Shown piece after piece: positions 18,281 to 26,202 of a DNA stretch of 56,390 nucleotides. Each line of letters opens with the position of its first letter. The stretch's first letter is position 1. The notes under the pieces were generated by a model. That model was given only the letters and a program-made list of their open reading frames with translations, did not search any database and was not told the DNA's origin. The translations under genes were made by a program, and so were the position numbers. Source of the DNA: an uncultured Clostridium sp. (lineage in GTDB: Bacteria > Bacillota > Clostridia > Lachnospirales > Lachnospiraceae); NCBI GenBank assembly GCA_900547035.1, contig URFM01000019.1, positions 1-56,390 of the forward strand, given 5' to 3'.

Positions 18281-18320
18281 CTTACGAGTACTTAGCGCCT
18301 TATGTTTGGGCCCTCGCCTC

Positions 18321-18989
18321 TCAGGCTATCCGTTCAGCTCTTACCCGATAGGCTGCCGCTTCCAGCTGAATCCAGGCCGAAGCTAGGGGAACCAGGCAGA
18401 ATAGGGAGGCTTTTACGTCAAAGCTCAGGGAAAGAAGAACGGCCGCCGCTGCTCCGCAATGGAAGGATAAGAGGGTTCCGCCGAAAAAACGGAACTTATC
18501 TCGGAAGGAGTCGTCGTGATTGAGCCATACTTCCACGGCGGCAGAGGAAAACTGGCGCAGATTATTGGTGGAAAAAATGGTTGCGCAGGTAAAACCTCCG
18601 GGAGCCTTGAAGCTGCACCACTGAAAAGCAGTGGCAAAAAACAGCGGATAAAGGGCCAGGAAAGGATCTGTGGCTAAAGGAATTAAGGGAGAGACTAAAA
18701 CCGCAATGGAGCTGACGGCGAGGCTTGCCTCCGGCAGCCGGACCCTGGTGTGTTTGGGGAGCCAGGTGCAGAGGGCGATCGCGCTTACATATACAGCCAA
18801 AGCCCCTATGCGTACTATTAGATGGAGGGGATCCCGTCCAATCATCAGAGTAACAATAGAGATCAGATTGGCGGTTTGGGCAGAGGGAAAATTTCCTCCC
18901 CGGGTCAGAAGTCCGTATGTACCAAGATAACCTCCGATCAGCGCCATATTATAGTGAATTCTGGTGGCCTGCTTCTCTCCTATGCTCAT
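18321..18989 (-). CDS. DUF1275 (YoaK-like) membrane protein
   Basis: A 222-aa protein with about six membrane helices and the DUF1275 pattern: GGYLGTYGLLTRGGNFPSAQ near the N-terminus, QTANLISI, and FSTNNLRQF in the middle. The biochemical role of the family is not known. The ATG at 18989 follows AAGGAG by seven bases; a TTG at 18995 is in frame. It is divergent from the LysR gene, with 131 bases between them, so it is the likely target of that regulator. Confidence 0.8.
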   Translation of the reverse strand: MSIGEKQATRIHYNMALIGGYLGTYGLLTRGGNFPSAQTANLISIVTLMIGRDPLHLIVRIGALAVYVSAIALCTWLPKHTRVRLPEASLAVSSIAVLVSPLIPLATDPFLALYPLFFATAFQWCSFKAPGGFTCATIFSTNNLRQFSSAAVEVWLNHDDSFRDKFRFFGGTLLSFHCGAAAAVLLSLSFDVKASLFCLVPLASAWIQLEAAAYRVRAERIA

Positions 18990-19061
18990 TTTCAAACTCC
19001 TTTTTACTCTGTGAAACGCTTAGAATCTTCTTTACTATAGCATAGAGTTTTAATATAATAA

Positions 19062-19085
19062 AATACATATAATATATGATGTATT
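19062..19085. promoter_or_regulatory. Palindromic candidate operator between DUF1275 and lysR genes
   Basis: AATACAT (19062-19068) and ATGTATT (19079-19085) are inverted repeats. Between and overlapping them is a second palindrome, CATATA-A-TATATG (19066-19078). This sits in the divergent promoter region, where a LysR-type regulator normally binds. The stretch is very AT-rich, which weakens the case. Confidence 0.45.
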
Positions 19086-19120
19086 ATATCAAAAAAGTAT
19101 GATAAGGAAGGGGAAAAGGG

Positions 19121-20008
19121 ATGGATATTAAATCGCTGCGATATTTTCTTGAGGTAGCCAGAGAGGAAAATATTACCAGAGCAGCGGGAAAACTTTGCAT
19201 TGCCCAGCCGCCATTAAGCCGTCAGCTTCAGAAGTTGGAAGAGGAACTGGGGGTTCAGCTTCTGATACGGGGAAAGCGGCAGGTAGAGCTGACAGAGGAG
19301 GGGAAATTTTTAAAGCAGCAGGCAGAGGAGATTATTGCGCTGGTGGAGCGGACCGAATACCAGCTGGGTATGGTTCAGAGCAGTACATATGGGAGTATAT
19401 CCATTGCCGTGACCGAGTCCTGCGGCGCAGGGGTGATGTGTGCGCTGATTGAGCGGTTCCATGAAAAATATCCGAATATCCGTTTTCAGATTTTGGCGGG
19501 AAGCGGCGATGAGGTAAACCAGAGAATGGAGCAGAATCTGGCGGATATTGGCATTATGCGGGAACCCTTTGATATGGAAAAGTACGATCGGGAATTTTTA
19601 AAAAGCGAACCGTGGATTGCGGTTATGGGAAAGGAGTCTCCTTTGGCAAGGGAAAAGGGAAAGAATATTCCTCTTGCCATGCTCAGCAGCGAGGCGTTGA
19701 TTATCCCTTCACGGATTCCGCTCCAGGAGGAGATCAACAGCTGGTTCAACGATATGGCCAGTGAACGAAATATTTTCTGCATCTACAATTCACCGGCGGC
19801 AGTGATCCCTTTGGTGGAAAGCGGCACAGCTGTGGCCATCTGTCCGGAATCGGTGAAAAGCTTTACCGGGGGGAGAAAACTGGTCTATAAGCGCATTGTG
19901 GAGCCTAAAAAAGACTCAAGCATTTATCTGGTAAAAAAGCGCCGCCAGATGATGCCTCTGGCGGCGCAGCTGTTTTGGGAATTTGCCAGGGAGTACCGGG
20001 CGGGCTAG
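19121..20008 (+). CDS. LysR-family transcriptional regulator
   Basis: 295 aa. The N-terminal winged helix-turn-helix (LRYFLEVAREENITRAAGKL, then AQPPLSRQLQKLEEELG) occupies residues 1-65 and a periplasmic-binding-like effector domain follows. AAGGAAGGGG precedes the ATG. It is divergent from the DUF1275 gene, which it probably regulates; the effector is unknown. The end of the reading frame (around 19933-19967) also encodes a perfect minus-strand terminator for the convergent pyrG operon, and its stop codon shares the bases CTAG with the stop of the convergent small gene. Confidence 0.92.
   Translation: MDIKSLRYFLEVAREENITRAAGKLCIAQPPLSRQLQKLEEELGVQLLIRGKRQVELTEEGKFLKQQAEEIIALVERTEYQLGMVQSSTYGSISIAVTESCGAGVMCALIERFHEKYPNIRFQILAGSGDEVNQRMEQNLADIGIMREPFDMEKYDREFLKSEPWIAVMGKESPLAREKGKNIPLAMLSSEALIIPSRIPLQEEINSWFNDMASERNIFCIYNSPAAVIPLVESGTAVAICPESVKSFTGGRKLVYKRIVEPKKDSSIYLVKKRRQMMPLAAQLFWEFAREYRAG
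19933..19967 (-). terminator. pyrG-operon terminator embedded in the lysR coding sequence
   Basis: GCGCCGCCAG (19939-19948) and CTGGCGGCGC (19958-19967) form a perfect 10-bp stem. Read on the minus strand it is followed by TTTTTT (19938-19933). It lies 38 bases past the stop of the 56-aa gene and wholly within the lysR frame, where it encodes KKRRQMMPLAAQ. Confidence 0.8.
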
Positions 20009-20175
20009 CGTACGCTTTTGGGTTTGGCTGATCCATCTTCCGGATTAAAGGGATAGAGGTCCTGATAGGACTCCAGCTGTGCTTCATCCTGAGGAAGAGC
20101 GGGGATCAGGCCGGTGCAGTCTGTGGCAGAGCAGGCCTGGATGTCGATGTCAAATTCGTCCTTGGGCTTTTTCAT
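20005..20175 (-). CDS. 56-aa protein of unknown function following pyrG
   Basis: A small acidic protein with two cysteines in ACSATDCTGLIPALP and a Tyr/Pro-rich C-terminal part (YQDLYPFNPEDG). I do not recognise the family. The ATG at 20175 has a strong AAGGAGG seven to eight bases upstream, which makes translation very likely; the frame extends further upstream without support. It begins 57 bases after the pyrG stop with no terminator between, so it should be cotranscribed with pyrG. The embedded terminator in lysR ends the unit. Confidence 0.75.
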   Translation of the reverse strand: MKKPKDEFDIDIQACSATDCTGLIPALPQDEAQLESYQDLYPFNPEDGSAKPKSVR

Positions 20176-20232
20176 GGGTTCCACCTCCTTAAAGCATGAC
20201 TTTAAAGGATAGTGTGATTCCAAGTAACTATT

Positions 20233-21837
20233 TTAATTCTGAAATTTCAGAGCAGCCTCGATAAAGCCGGCAAAAAGCGGATGAGGCCGGTTGGGCCGGG
20301 ATTTTAATTCCGGATGGGCCTGAGTGCCGATAAACCAGGGGTGGGAAGGAATTTCAATCATTTCCACAATACGTCCGTCGGGTGACAGGCCGGAAAGCTT
20401 CATACCATTATCTGTCAGAATCTGGCGATAATCATTGTTGACCTCGTAGCGGTGACGATGACGCTCATGGATGGTTTCCTGGCCGTAAAGCTCATAAGCC
20501 CTGGAGTCATGAGCCAGAACACAGGGGTAAGACCCGAGACGAAGGGTACCGCCGATATCCTCCACGCCGTTCTGGTCGGGCATCAGGTGGATGACCGGGT
20601 CCGGGGTAGCGGGATTCAGCTCTACGCTGTGGGCCTCAGGCAGACCGGCCACATGGCGGGCAAACTCTACAATAGACAGCTGCATGCCGAGGCAAAGTCC
20701 AAGGAAGGGGATATTGTGCTCTCTAGCATACTGGATGGCGGCGATTTTCCCGTCAATTCCCCGGTCACCGAAGCCGCCGGGAACCAGGATGCCGGATACA
20801 TCGCCCAAAAGCTGTCCTGCGTTTTCAGGAGTTACGGTTTCGGAGTCAATCCACTTGATACGGACTTGGGTGTGATTGGCTACGCCGCCATGTTTTAAAG
20901 CTTCTACAACGGAGATATAGGCGTCGTGGAGCTGGATATATTTTCCTACCAGAGCCACGGTCACCTCATAGCGGGGATGTTTCCATGCATCGATCATAGC
21001 CCGCCAGTCCGTCAGATCCGGTTCCGGGCAGGGGAGATTGAGACACTCGCAGGCGGCCTGGGCCAGATGCTCTTCTTCCATGACCAGAGGCACCTCATAA
21101 AGGACTTCTACATCCAGATTTTGGAGTACGTGAGACTCCGGAACATTGCAGAAGCGGGAGATTTTGGCGCGGAGGCTGTGATCCAGGGGATGTTCGCTGC
21201 GGCATACCAGAATATCCGGCTGTATGCCCATGCCCTGCAGATCCTTGACGCTGGCCTGGGTGGGCTTGGTCTTCAATTCTCCGGAAGCTTTCAGGTAAGG
21301 AATCAGAGTTACATGAATGACACAGGTATTGCCCGGGCCGGCCTGATGCTGGAACTGGCGGATAGCCTCCAGAAAGGGCTGGCTTTCAATATCGCCTACG
21401 GTGCCGCCGACTTCAATAATAGCGATTTCTGTTTCATCAGTACTAAAGTTCCGGTGAAAACGACTTTTGATTTCATCGGTAATGTGGGGAATTACCTGAA
21501 CCGTGCCGCCTCCGAAATCGCCCCGGCGCTCTTTGTGAAGGACGGTCCAGTAGACTTTGCCGGTGGTGACGTTGGAGTTTTTTGTAAGGCTTTCGTCGAT
21601 GAAACGTTCGTAATGACCAAGATCCAGATCTGTCTCAGCGCCGTCATCGGTTACGAATACTTCTCCATGCTGAACCGGGTTCATCGTACCCGGATCAATG
21701 TTGATATAGGGGTCAAATTTCTGCATGGTAACTTTGTAGCCCCGGGCCTTCAGCAGGCGGCCCAAAGAAGCGGCGGTAATGCCTTTTCCGAGTCCGGATA
21801 CAACGCCTCCGGTGACAAACACATACTTTACTGGCAT
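20233..21837 (-). CDS. pyrG: CTP synthase
   Basis: Makes CTP from UTP, ATP and glutamine. The 534-aa protein has the N-terminal synthetase domain ([21 protein letters not shown], then [15 protein letters not shown]) and a C-terminal class I glutamine amidotransferase domain with the nucleophile Cys in [11 protein letters not shown] and the partner His-Pro-Glu in [17 protein letters not shown] precedes the ATG. A -10 box is visible about 65 bases upstream; the leader is too short for a GGG-type pyrG attenuator like that of Bacillus. It is followed by the 56-aa gene. Confidence 0.97.
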   Translation of the reverse strand: MPVKYVFVTGGVVSGLGKGITAASLGRLLKARGYKVTMQKFDPYINIDPGTMNPVQHGEVFVTDDGAETDLDLGHYERFIDESLTKNSNVTTGKVYWTVLHKERRGDFGGGTVQVIPHITDEIKSRFHRNFSTDETEIAIIEVGGTVGDIESQPFLEAIRQFQHQAGPGNTCVIHVTLIPYLKASGELKTKPTQASVKDLQGMGIQPDILVCRSEHPLDHSLRAKISRFCNVPESHVLQNLDVEVLYEVPLVMEEEHLAQAACECLNLPCPEPDLTDWRAMIDAWKHPRYEVTVALVGKYIQLHDAYISVVEALKHGGVANHTQVRIKWIDSETVTPENAGQLLGDVSGILVPGGFGDRGIDGKIAAIQYAREHNIPFLGLCLGMQLSIVEFARHVAGLPEAHSVELNPATPDPVIHLMPDQNGVEDIGGTLRLGSYPCVLAHDSRAYELYGQETIHERHRHRYEVNNDYRQILTDNGMKLSGLSPDGRIVEMIEIPSHPWFIGTQAHPELKSRPNRPHPLFAGFIEAALKFQN

Positions 21838-21902
21838 AGTGGAACCTCCTTTTCCTTGTGATGAGAATGTGTAATGGTTGGGGATAAAAAAATAACTTGT
21901 AC

Positions 21903-21908
21903 ATTATA
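21903..21908 (-). promoter_or_regulatory. Candidate -10 box of pyrG
   Basis: The minus strand reads TATAAT here. The matching -35 region is weak (GGATTT at a 17-base spacing). It would give a leader of about 60 bases to the pyrG ATG. Confidence 0.45.
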
Positions 21909-21985
21909 CAACCCTAGGGAACATAAATCCAGTATTTTTTCGGAAACTTTTAAAGAACAGGCAGAGCGGAGAAAAATGGGCTGAA

Positions 21986-22075
21986 AAGTCCCGGAGATTT
22001 CTTACTTTTGCCTGGAATAAAAGAAGTCCTGAAGGGAAATAATGGCCCTCAGGACAGCCGGGTACTGAGCACGGG
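21986..22075. other. Unexplained nested hairpin region between pyrG and ftsH
   Basis: The 343 bases between pyrG and ftsH hold two promoters and this structured block. An inner stem pairs GTCCTGAAGGG (22026-22036) with CCCTCAGGAC (22046-22055). An outer pair is GTCCCG near 21988 with CGGGAC near 22070-22075. On the minus strand the inner stem is followed by TTCTTTTATT and the outer by TTTTC, both terminator-like, yet no gene or clear promoter feeds it from that side. Confidence 0.45.
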
Positions 22076-22109
22076 ACACAAATTTTTCAGAAATTTCATG
22101 GTTCTTTTC

Positions 22110-22138
22110 TTGATTTATGGGGGGACTGCCTCTATAAT
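22110..22138 (+). promoter_or_regulatory. Sigma-A promoter of ftsH
   Basis: TTGATT (22110-22115), a 17-base spacer and a perfect TATAAT (22133-22138). It leads to a leader of about 36 bases before the ftsH ATG. Confidence 0.8.
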
Positions 22139-22180
22139 GGTAGAGAATGGGCAAATCCATTCAGAGGGAGATTTACACAT

Positions 22181-24250
22181 ATGGATAACAACAAAAAAAA
22201 CGACCCAAACGGGCAGAAATCCAACTGGCAGACCATATCCATGCTGGCGGTTGCGGCCCTTTTGACCTTTGTACTGGTGACGGGCATGCAGGGTCTGGTA
22301 AGCTCCAGACAGAATGAGGAGCTGACTTACAGTGAATTTGTCCGCCGGGTGGAAAATGGAGAAGTGGAAGCGGTGGTAGAGGGAACCTCCACGGTTCAGG
22401 TAATTCCAAAACCAGGTAATCCGGATTTCTCTTCCCAGCTGAACTACTATGTGGTTCGTTTAAACAGTGACTATGACTATGCCAGCCGTTTGCTTGAGAA
22501 CGGAGTGGATATCCGGGTGGAATCCAGAGATAACGGAGTGATTTTGGCGGCGATTTTAAACTACGCCATCCCCTTCCTGTTCCTGGTATTCCTGATGAAT
22601 TTCACTATGCGCCGGATGGGCGGCGGAGGCATCATGGGCGTAGGCAAGAGCAACGCCAAGATGTATGTGCAGAAGGAAACAGGCATTACCTTTAAGGATG
22701 TAGCCGGAGAGGATGAAGCCAAGGAGTCCCTGACAGAGATTGTGGACTTTCTTCACAATCCGGGCAAATACACAAAAATCGGAGCCAAGCTTCCTAAAGG
22801 AGCCCTTTTGGTAGGACCTCCCGGAACCGGCAAGACCCTTCTGGCCAAGGCCGTAGCCGGGGAGGCCCACGTACCCTTCTATTCCCTGTCCGGTTCCGAC
22901 TTTGTGGAGATGTTTGTAGGCGTAGGTGCTTCCCGTGTCCGGGATTTGTTTAAGAATGCGGCGGAGAACGCTCCCTGTATTATCTTTATTGATGAAATCG
23001 ACGCCATCGGCCGCAGCCGTGACAGCCGTCTGGGCGGAAACGATGAGCGGGAGCAGACCTTAAACCAGCTGCTGTCTGAGATGGACGGATTTGACTCCAC
23101 CAAGGGACTTTTGGTGCTGGCAGCGACTAACCGTCCGGAGATTCTGGATCCGGCCCTGCTCCGTCCCGGACGTTTTGACCGCCGGGTTGTAGTGGAACGT
23201 CCTGATTTAAATGGGCGTATTAACATATTGAAGGTTCACTCCAAGGATGTGCTCCTGGACGATACGGTGGACTTTAAGGAGATTGCCCTGGCCACCTCCG
23301 GCGCCGTGGGAGCCGACCTGGCCAATATGATGAACGAGGCGGCAATCAACGCGGTTAAGCATGGCCGCCAAGCGGTTTCTCAGAAAGATCTTTTCGAAGC
23401 TGTGGAAGTGGTGCTGGTAGGTAAGGAGAAGAAGGATCGGATTATGAGCAAAGAGGAGCGCAGAATTGTTTCCTATCATGAGGTGGGACACGCTCTGGTC
23501 AGCGCTCTGCAGAAGCACTCCGAGCCTGTGCAGAAGATTACGATTGTTCCCAGAACTATGGGGGCTTTGGGCTATGTAATGAACGTTCCGGAAGAGGAGA
23601 AGTATCTGAATACCAAGAAGGAACTGGAGGCTATGCTGGTTGAGCTCATGGGTGGACGTGCCGCAGAAGAACTGGTATTTGATACCGTTACCACTGGCGC
23701 TTCCAATGATATTGAGAAGGCCACGAATCTGGCCCGCTCGATGATTACTCAGTACGGCATGAGCGAGAAATTTGGCCTTATGAGTCTGGAATCCAGAGAG
23801 AATCAATATCTGTCCGGACGTACCGTACTAAATTGCAGCGATGGTACTGCAGGGGAAATCGACCAAGAGGTTATGAAGATCCTGAAGTATTCTTACGAAG
23901 AGGCGAAACGTCTGCTGTCAGATAACCGGGAGGCTATGGATAAGATTGCGGAATTCCTGATTGAGAGGGAGACCATCACTGGTAAGGAGTTTATGGAAAT
24001 TTTCCGCCAGGTGAAAGGATTGCCGGAGGAAGAAGACAATTCTCAGGAGGGACAGGAAGAACGGATTCATGAGAAGATGCCGGAGCAGGTTTCTCATGAG
24101 AAGGAGCAGCCCCGGCAGAAGGCAGAACCTCAGCAGAAGATGGAGTCCTATCCCTGGGAGGAAAGCCTGGGCAAGCCTGGACAGGAAGAGACAGCTTCCG
24201 CAGCTTCAGAGGAGAGAAAGCAGAGCTCAGACAGCGGGAAAGAGGAATAG
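22181..24250 (+). CDS. ftsH: ATP-dependent zinc metalloprotease FtsH
   Basis: Membrane-bound AAA+ protease that degrades unfolded and regulatory membrane proteins. At 689 aa it has two membrane segments (about 19-40 and 122-142) flanking an extracytoplasmic domain. The AAA module has Walker A GPPGTGKT (212-219), Walker B FIDEID and the second region of homology ([20 protein letters not shown]). The zinc site is HEVGH (433-437), with Val where most relatives have Ala, and the distal Asp in GASNDIEKA. The tail after about 610 is Glu/Gln-rich and low complexity. It has its own promoter and ends one base before the convergent AraC gene. Confidence 0.97.
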   Translation: MDNNKKNDPNGQKSNWQTISMLAVAALLTFVLVTGMQGLVSSRQNEELTYSEFVRRVENGEVEAVVEGTSTVQVIPKPGNPDFSSQLNYYVVRLNSDYDYASRLLENGVDIRVESRDNGVILAAILNYAIPFLFLVFLMNFTMRRMGGGGIMGVGKSNAKMYVQKETGITFKDVAGEDEAKESLTEIVDFLHNPGKYTKIGAKLPKGALLVGPPGTGKTLLAKAVAGEAHVPFYSLSGSDFVEMFVGVGASRVRDLFKNAAENAPCIIFIDEIDAIGRSRDSRLGGNDEREQTLNQLLSEMDGFDSTKGLLVLAATNRPEILDPALLRPGRFDRRVVVERPDLNGRINILKVHSKDVLLDDTVDFKEIALATSGAVGADLANMMNEAAINAVKHGRQAVSQKDLFEAVEVVLVGKEKKDRIMSKEERRIVSYHEVGHALVSALQKHSEPVQKITIVPRTMGALGYVMNVPEEEKYLNTKKELEAMLVELMGGRAAEELVFDTVTTGASNDIEKATNLARSMITQYGMSEKFGLMSLESRENQYLSGRTVLNCSDGTAGEIDQEVMKILKYSYEEAKRLLSDNREAMDKIAEFLIERETITGKEFMEIFRQVKGLPEEEDNSQEGQEERIHEKMPEQVSHEKEQPRQKAEPQQKMESYPWEESLGKPGQEETASAASEERKQSSDSGKEE

Positions 24251-24251
24251 A

Positions 24252-25091
24252 TTAATTTTTCCTCCCCGGCGTCTCCCCAAACTGCTTTTTATAAGCCCGC
24301 AGGAAGGAAGAGTAGCTGGAAAATCCGGCCCCAAAGCAGGCACTGGTGGCGTTCTGGCCGGAGGCCATCAGTTCCCGGGCCAGAGAAAGACGCTTCTGTG
24401 TAATGTAAGAGCCGATGGTGCAGCCCGTTTCCTCTTTAAAGAGGCGCATCATGTGATAGGGGCTAAGACAGCATTCGCGGGAGAGAAGGGGGATAGATAA
24501 ATCCTCCTCCAGATGGTCGTTGATGTAGGCTATCAGCCCGGAAACCTGGTAATTGAGAGCTCCGGTATGCAGATAGGAAGCGTGACTGTTCATGGAAATC
24601 CGGTTGAGACTGATTAAAAATTCCAGAAGAAGCACACGGTTTAAGAGTGAGGAGGCATAGGCCTCCTCATTTTTTTGAGATTTTCTCATACGATTTAAGA
24701 GGGAGAAGAGCGGGCGCCGTTCTTCTTCCCCCAGACGCAGGACGCTGGAATGGCGGTAACGAGCCTGAATAAAACAGCGGTTTAAAGGCTCTCCGGGGGA
24801 AACCTGCTCCAGAAAATCCGGGGAAAGATAGAGGATGGTGCGCTCATAGGATTGCTTTTCTGATATCTGGGGACAGTGAATTTCACCCCGGTCCACCAGA
24901 ACCAGATCCCCCGGCATCAGGTCATAGCTGCGCCCCTCGATGGTGTATCGGACGGAACCCTTCTGAAGGGCCAGAACCTTGCAGAAATCATGATAATGGG
25001 GGGGAACCGGGCCGGAGGAGGAGGCAATGTGAAAAATGCGGAAATCCTCCAAAAGAAATCCTGTCTTGGGTGCGGCTGGAGAGTGGGACAT
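24252..25091 (-). CDS. AraC-family transcriptional regulator
   Basis: 279 aa. The N-terminal cupin-type sensor domain (VPPHYHDFCKVLALQKGS, GDLVLVDRGEIHCPQ) is followed by two helix-turn-helix units at about 175-275 (EDLSIPLLSRECCLSPYHMMRLFKEETG; ACFGAGFSSYSSFLRAYKKQFG). CAGGAGG precedes the ATG. The stop is separated from the ftsH stop by one base. Upstream it is divergent from the DapF paralogue, 154 bases away, which makes that gene a candidate target. The ligand is unknown. Confidence 0.9.
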   Translation of the reverse strand: MSHSPAAPKTGFLLEDFRIFHIASSSGPVPPHYHDFCKVLALQKGSVRYTIEGRSYDLMPGDLVLVDRGEIHCPQISEKQSYERTILYLSPDFLEQVSPGEPLNRCFIQARYRHSSVLRLGEEERRPLFSLLNRMRKSQKNEEAYASSLLNRVLLLEFLISLNRISMNSHASYLHTGALNYQVSGLIAYINDHLEEDLSIPLLSRECCLSPYHMMRLFKEETGCTIGSYITQKRLSLARELMASGQNATSACFGAGFSSYSSFLRAYKKQFGETPGRKN

Positions 25092-25179
25092 AGGCTACCT
25101 CCTGAACTATTATATCTGAAGTATAGCATTTTTTGAAAAGAAAAACAGCATAATCCGCATATTATTATAAAAAAATGCC

Positions 25180-25188
25180 TGATATACT
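25180..25188 (+). promoter_or_regulatory. Extended -10 promoter of the DapF paralogue
   Basis: TGATATACT: a TATACT -10 box (25183-25188) with the extended-10 TG. The -35 region is not recognisable, which suits an activator-dependent promoter such as one served by the divergent AraC gene. Confidence 0.45.
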
Positions 25189-25245
25189 AATTGTAACAGC
25201 TCAGTTCTGAACAGTTAAAGAATGAGTTCAAGAAAGGAATTGGTT

Positions 25246-26109
25246 ATGAAAACAACGGTAGAGAAATATCATGGTCTTGGAAATGATTATCTGGTGTTTG
25301 ATCCGAACTGCAACAGCCTCCATCTGAGCCCTGAAAATGTGCGGCTTCTCTGCGACCGGAACTTTGGCGTGGGGGCGGACGGAGTCCTGGAAGGGCCTAT
25401 CTTTGAGGAGGAGAAAATCAGCGTCCGGATTTGGAACCCAGACGGCAGCCTGGCGGAGAACAGCGGAAATGGCGTGCGGATTTTCGCCAAGTATCTGAAG
25501 GACGGGGGATATGTACAGAAAAAAAATTTTACCATCCGTATGGCAGGCGGAGAGGTGTTCGTCCATTACCTGAATGAGGAAGGAAGCAGACTGAAGGTGT
25601 CTATGGGAAAGGTTTCCTTCTGGAGCGATGAGGTTCCGGTGGAGGGACCCAGACGGGAAATCGTCAATGAAACCATGGTGTTTGGGCGGATTCCCTACCC
25701 GGTTACCTGTCTGAACATTGGAAATCCCCACTGCGTCATCCTGATGGATGAGATTTCGAAGGAGCTGGTATGCCGCATCGGCGCCTACTCGGAACACGCG
25801 AAGCAGTTTCCGGAGAAGATTAATACCCAGATTATCAAGGTGCTGGACCGGACTCATATTCAGACGGAAGGGTATGAGCGTGGGGCGGGATACACCCTGG
25901 CCTCCGGAACCGGCTGCTGCGCGGCTGCGGCTGCGGCTTACCGCCTGGGCCTGACAGACCCCAAAGTGATTGTGCAGATGCCTGGAGGGACCTTGGAGAT
26001 TGAAATAGAAGAGGACGGTATGGTTTTGATGACCGGCGATGTGGGATACGTAGGTTCTATGCGCCTTGGAAGCGCCTTAAGCGAGCAGCTTCGGACGCTT
26101 GAGAAATAA
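25246..26109 (+). CDS. Diaminopimelate-epimerase-fold paralogue with both catalytic Cys replaced by Ser
   Basis: 287 aa with the full DapF layout: HGLGNDYLVFD at the start, DRNFGVGADG, NIGNPHCVI and YERGAGYT. The two positions that hold the catalytic cysteines in DapF (CGNG and CGTG) read NSGNG (Ser73, codon 25462) and ASGTG (Ser220, codon 25903). The latter is followed by a Cys-Cys pair (224-225). The substrate-contacting ERG is kept. A canonical dapF lies 2.0 kb downstream, so this copy is unlikely to be needed for lysine or wall synthesis. It may be another racemase or isomerase, or a binding protein. The ATG at 25246 follows AAAGGA. Confidence 0.8.
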   Translation: MKTTVEKYHGLGNDYLVFDPNCNSLHLSPENVRLLCDRNFGVGADGVLEGPIFEEEKISVRIWNPDGSLAENSGNGVRIFAKYLKDGGYVQKKNFTIRMAGGEVFVHYLNEEGSRLKVSMGKVSFWSDEVPVEGPRREIVNETMVFGRIPYPVTCLNIGNPHCVILMDEISKELVCRIGAYSEHAKQFPEKINTQIIKVLDRTHIQTEGYERGAGYTLASGTGCCAAAAAAYRLGLTDPKVIVQMPGGTLEIEIEEDGMVLMTGDVGYVGSMRLGSALSEQLRTLEK

Positions 26110-26129
26110 GAAAAAAAGTTTCCGTTACA

Positions 26130-26158
26130 TTGACAAATGGCGGGGGAGTTGCTATAGT
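26130..26158 (+). promoter_or_regulatory. Sigma-A promoter of glnA
   Basis: A perfect TTGACA (26130-26135), 17-base spacer and TATAGT (26153-26158). The transcript would start near 26165, leaving a leader of under 40 bases with no room for an attenuator. Confidence 0.85.
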
Positions 26159-26202
26159 TCTAAAAAAATGGACCGCAAGTCAGATGAAAGAGGTGTAAGA
26201 AA

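Noticed and set aside
20926..21861. 311-codon plus-strand frame opposite pyrG, and a 304-codon frame opposite glnS (51538-52452)
   Set aside because: Both are mirror frames of clear enzymes with no RBS and no recognisable fold.
22008..22265. 85-codon plus-strand frame running into ftsH
   Set aside because: It lies across the ftsH promoter and overlaps the ftsH start in another frame. No RBS supports it.
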